Source: Acidobacteriota bacterium (GTDB lineage: Bacteria > Planctomycetota > Phycisphaerae > WQYP01 > JAJZKJ01). From it: DNA of 6,934 bases. Below the pieces are notes generated by a model, which did not search any database, was not told the DNA's origin, and was given only the letters and a program-made list of their open reading frames with translations. Below, piece after piece: positions 5,895 through 6,934 of this stretch; position 1 is the first letter of the stretch; every line of letters begins with the position of its first letter. The position numbers and the translations under genes were made by a program. Where the stretch lies: contig JAJZKJ010000116.1 of NCBI GenBank assembly GCA_021804195.1, forward strand, positions 1 through 6,934. The letters are read 5' to 3'.

Positions 5895-6824
5895 TCAGGC
5901 CGCTGCCAGCGAGCCACCGGCGATGGCAGGCATCGCGGGCGTCGTGAGCGCGGGGGCCCGCTGCGGCTTGAGAGCCGGAACCACCATGGTCCGCTCCATC
6001 TCTACGCGCTTGAGCGAGATCTGATGCTCGTACGCGGCGAGGAAAAAGCAGAAATGGAAGCCGACGGCTCCGTCCATGATGCCGAGCCGGTAGATGTACA
6101 TGAACAGGAAGCGCATCAGCCATTTTGCGGGCAGCCGTGGCCAGATTTTTTCCTTCAGCCAGCGGCGGCGTTCAATCGGGCCGCCGAAGAAACTCGCATG
6201 CAGATCAGCGGTGGAGGAGGCGCCATATTTCACACGCAGCATCTCGCGAGCTTCGAGCGTGCTGTATTGATTGTGCTTGGCGATGTAGTGCTCCATTCCG
6301 CGCCGATCGTTGTGTTTCATCTCGCCGTGCAGGTAGCCGATCTTTCCATTGACCACCATATGCTCGTGCACTTCGCGTTCCTCGTAGCGAGCCTTGCCCT
6401 TACGAAAGAAGCGGAGATTCCAGCTTGGGTAGTAGCCGCAATGGTTGATGCGTTTGCCAAGGAAGACGAAGAAGCGGTTGACGTAGAAGCCGTCTTCCTC
6501 GCAAGTATTTTTATTGGATATTTCAGCGAGCTCACGGGCGAGTTCCGGCGTGATGACTTCGTCTGCGTCGAGGATGAAGACCCACGGGGTCTTGAAGGGG
6601 AGGTTGTCGATGCCCCAGTTCTTCTGCCGCGCGAAGCCGAGCCACGGCTGGTGGACGAATTTGGCGCCCATGGATTCGGCGATGTCGCGTGTGCGATCGG
6701 TGGAGCCGGAATCGAGGACGAAGGTTTCCGCGGCCCTGCCGATGGTGCTTTCCAGCGCGTAAGGCAGGTTCGCTTCTTCATTTTTTGTTAAAATGAGTAC
6801 GGAGTAATTCCCTTGCTCGCTCAT
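5895..6824 (-). CDS. GT2-family glycosyltransferase, WaaE/KdtX-like
   Basis: This is a 309-residue GT-A (family 2) inverting glycosyltransferase that resembles the WaaE/KdtX group, known for adding sugars to the LPS core. Here it could equally act on an exopolysaccharide precursor. The ATG at 6824 has GGAG 8 bases upstream. Domain order: SVLILTKNEEANL (8-20) is the nucleotide-binding start, FVLDSGSTDRT (35-45) carries the first aspartate, QKNWGIDNLP (67-76) follows, and WVFILDADE (81-89) contains the metal-binding DAD. RYEEREVHEHM (146-156) is the conserved acidic block near the acceptor site. Two hydrophobic stretches at about 235-248 and 253-265 suggest membrane association. The Ala/Pro-rich tail after residue 283 looks dispensable. 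It is preceded by an acyltransferase tail ending 24 bases upstream on the same strand, so both are probably one operon. It converges on the WcaF-like gene. Confidence 0.92.
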   Translation of the reverse strand: MSEQGNYSVLILTKNEEANLPYALESTIGRAAETFVLDSGSTDRTRDIAESMGAKFVHQPWLGFARQKNWGIDNLPFKTPWVFILDADEVITPELARELAEISNKNTCEEDGFYVNRFFVFLGKRINHCGYYPSWNLRFFRKGKARYEEREVHEHMVVNGKIGYLHGEMKHNDRRGMEHYIAKHNQYSTLEAREMLRVKYGASSTADLHASFFGGPIERRRWLKEKIWPRLPAKWLMRFLFMYIYRLGIMDGAVGFHFCFFLAAYEHQISLKRVEMERTMVVPALKPQRAPALTTPAMPAIAGGSLAAA

Positions 6825-6848
6825 GACTTGCTCTCCATCCGGGCTTGC

Positions 6849-6934
6849 TCACTCTTGCAGCCGCCTTTCGCCAACCACCGTTGCCCGGTTCCCGGCGACG
6901 ATTTTCCAAGGCGCTACATCGCTCACGACCGCGG
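6849..6934 (-). CDS. Hexapeptide-repeat acyltransferase, C-terminal tail (gene runs off the right edge)
   Basis: The minus strand from the right edge encodes 27 residues and a TGA at 6851-6849. The residues AVVSDVAPWKIVAGNRA, followed by TVVGERRLQE, closely follow the C-terminal signature of left-handed beta-helix acetyltransferases (AVVTKDVPPWTIVAGNPA..i..R). The only notable departure is Arg for Pro in GNPA. The protein would transfer an acyl group to a sugar of the polysaccharide. It ends 24 bases before the GT2 start, with that gene's ribosome site (GGAGAG, 6836-6831) in the gap, so the two are very likely co-transcribed. The active-site loop lies outside the window, so activity and exact subfamily cannot be judged. 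Confidence 0.8.
   Translation of the reverse strand, partial: AVVSDVAPWKIVAGNRATVVGERRLQE

Noticed and set aside
5703..6791. Open frame of 362 codons on the plus strand
   Set aside because: It lies antisense to the clear GT2 gene and overlaps the end of the acyltransferase in another frame. Its protein has no recognisable domain. It is a by-product of GC-rich codon use in the real genes.
1..6934. CRISPR array, tRNA or rRNA genes, or a defence or toxin-antitoxin system
   Set aside because: No regularly spaced direct repeats, no cloverleaf-like segments and no recognisable defence domains. All coding space is accounted for by polysaccharide genes and the IS.

Overview
This window is part of a surface-polysaccharide (exopolysaccharide/O-antigen type) gene cluster from a GC-rich, probably Gram-negative bacterium. 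The Gram-negative reading rests on the Wzy/WaaL-type polymerase, the WaaE/KdtX-like and WcaF-like enzymes, and a predicted lipoprotein. The sequence does not fix the phylum. A planctomycete or another member of the PVC group is possible, but this is a guess.

Layout from left to right. (1) Positions 1-240 are the 3' end of an IS256/Mutator-type insertion sequence: the last 68 residues of its transposase on the plus strand, then a terminal-repeat-like end. (2) The element has landed inside a GT-B (GT4-type) glycosyltransferase gene on the minus strand. Only the acceptor-binding N-terminal half remains (about 241-797), and its reading frame runs 16 codons into the IS. (3) Upstream of that gene, on the same strand, is an intact multi-membrane-span O-antigen polymerase/ligase-like protein (858-2276). 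(4) A divergent promoter region (about 2277-2422) separates it from a plus-strand gene for a 470-residue predicted lipoprotein of unknown function (2423-3835). (5) A complete GT4 glycosyltransferase follows on the minus strand (3865-5094), convergent with the lipoprotein gene. (6) A second divergent region (5095-5301) carries a notable nested inverted repeat and leads into a plus-strand WcaF-like hexapeptide acyltransferase gene (5302-5892). (7) That gene converges, with a 2-base gap, on a minus-strand GT2 glycosyltransferase of the WaaE/KdtX type (5895-6824). (8) At the right edge (6849-6934, minus) is the C-terminal tail of another hexapeptide acyltransferase, directly upstream of the GT2 gene and probably co-transcribed with it.

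Taken together, the cluster has sugar transferases (three GTs), sugar O-acylation (two left-handed beta-helix acyltransferases), polymerisation or ligation in the inner membrane (the Wzy/WaaL-like protein) and an envelope lipoprotein that may act on or export the product. Orientation switches repeatedly (minus, plus, minus, plus, minus), which gives at least five transcription units in 7 kb. That pattern, together with the IS, suggests a mosaic locus that is still being remodelled. I see no CRISPR array, tRNA, rRNA, phage genes or clearly new defence-type system. The most unusual items are the orphan lipoprotein, the IS-truncated glycosyltransferase, the Asn in place of the usual His in the WcaF-like enzyme, and the structured intergenic repeat at 5134-5197.
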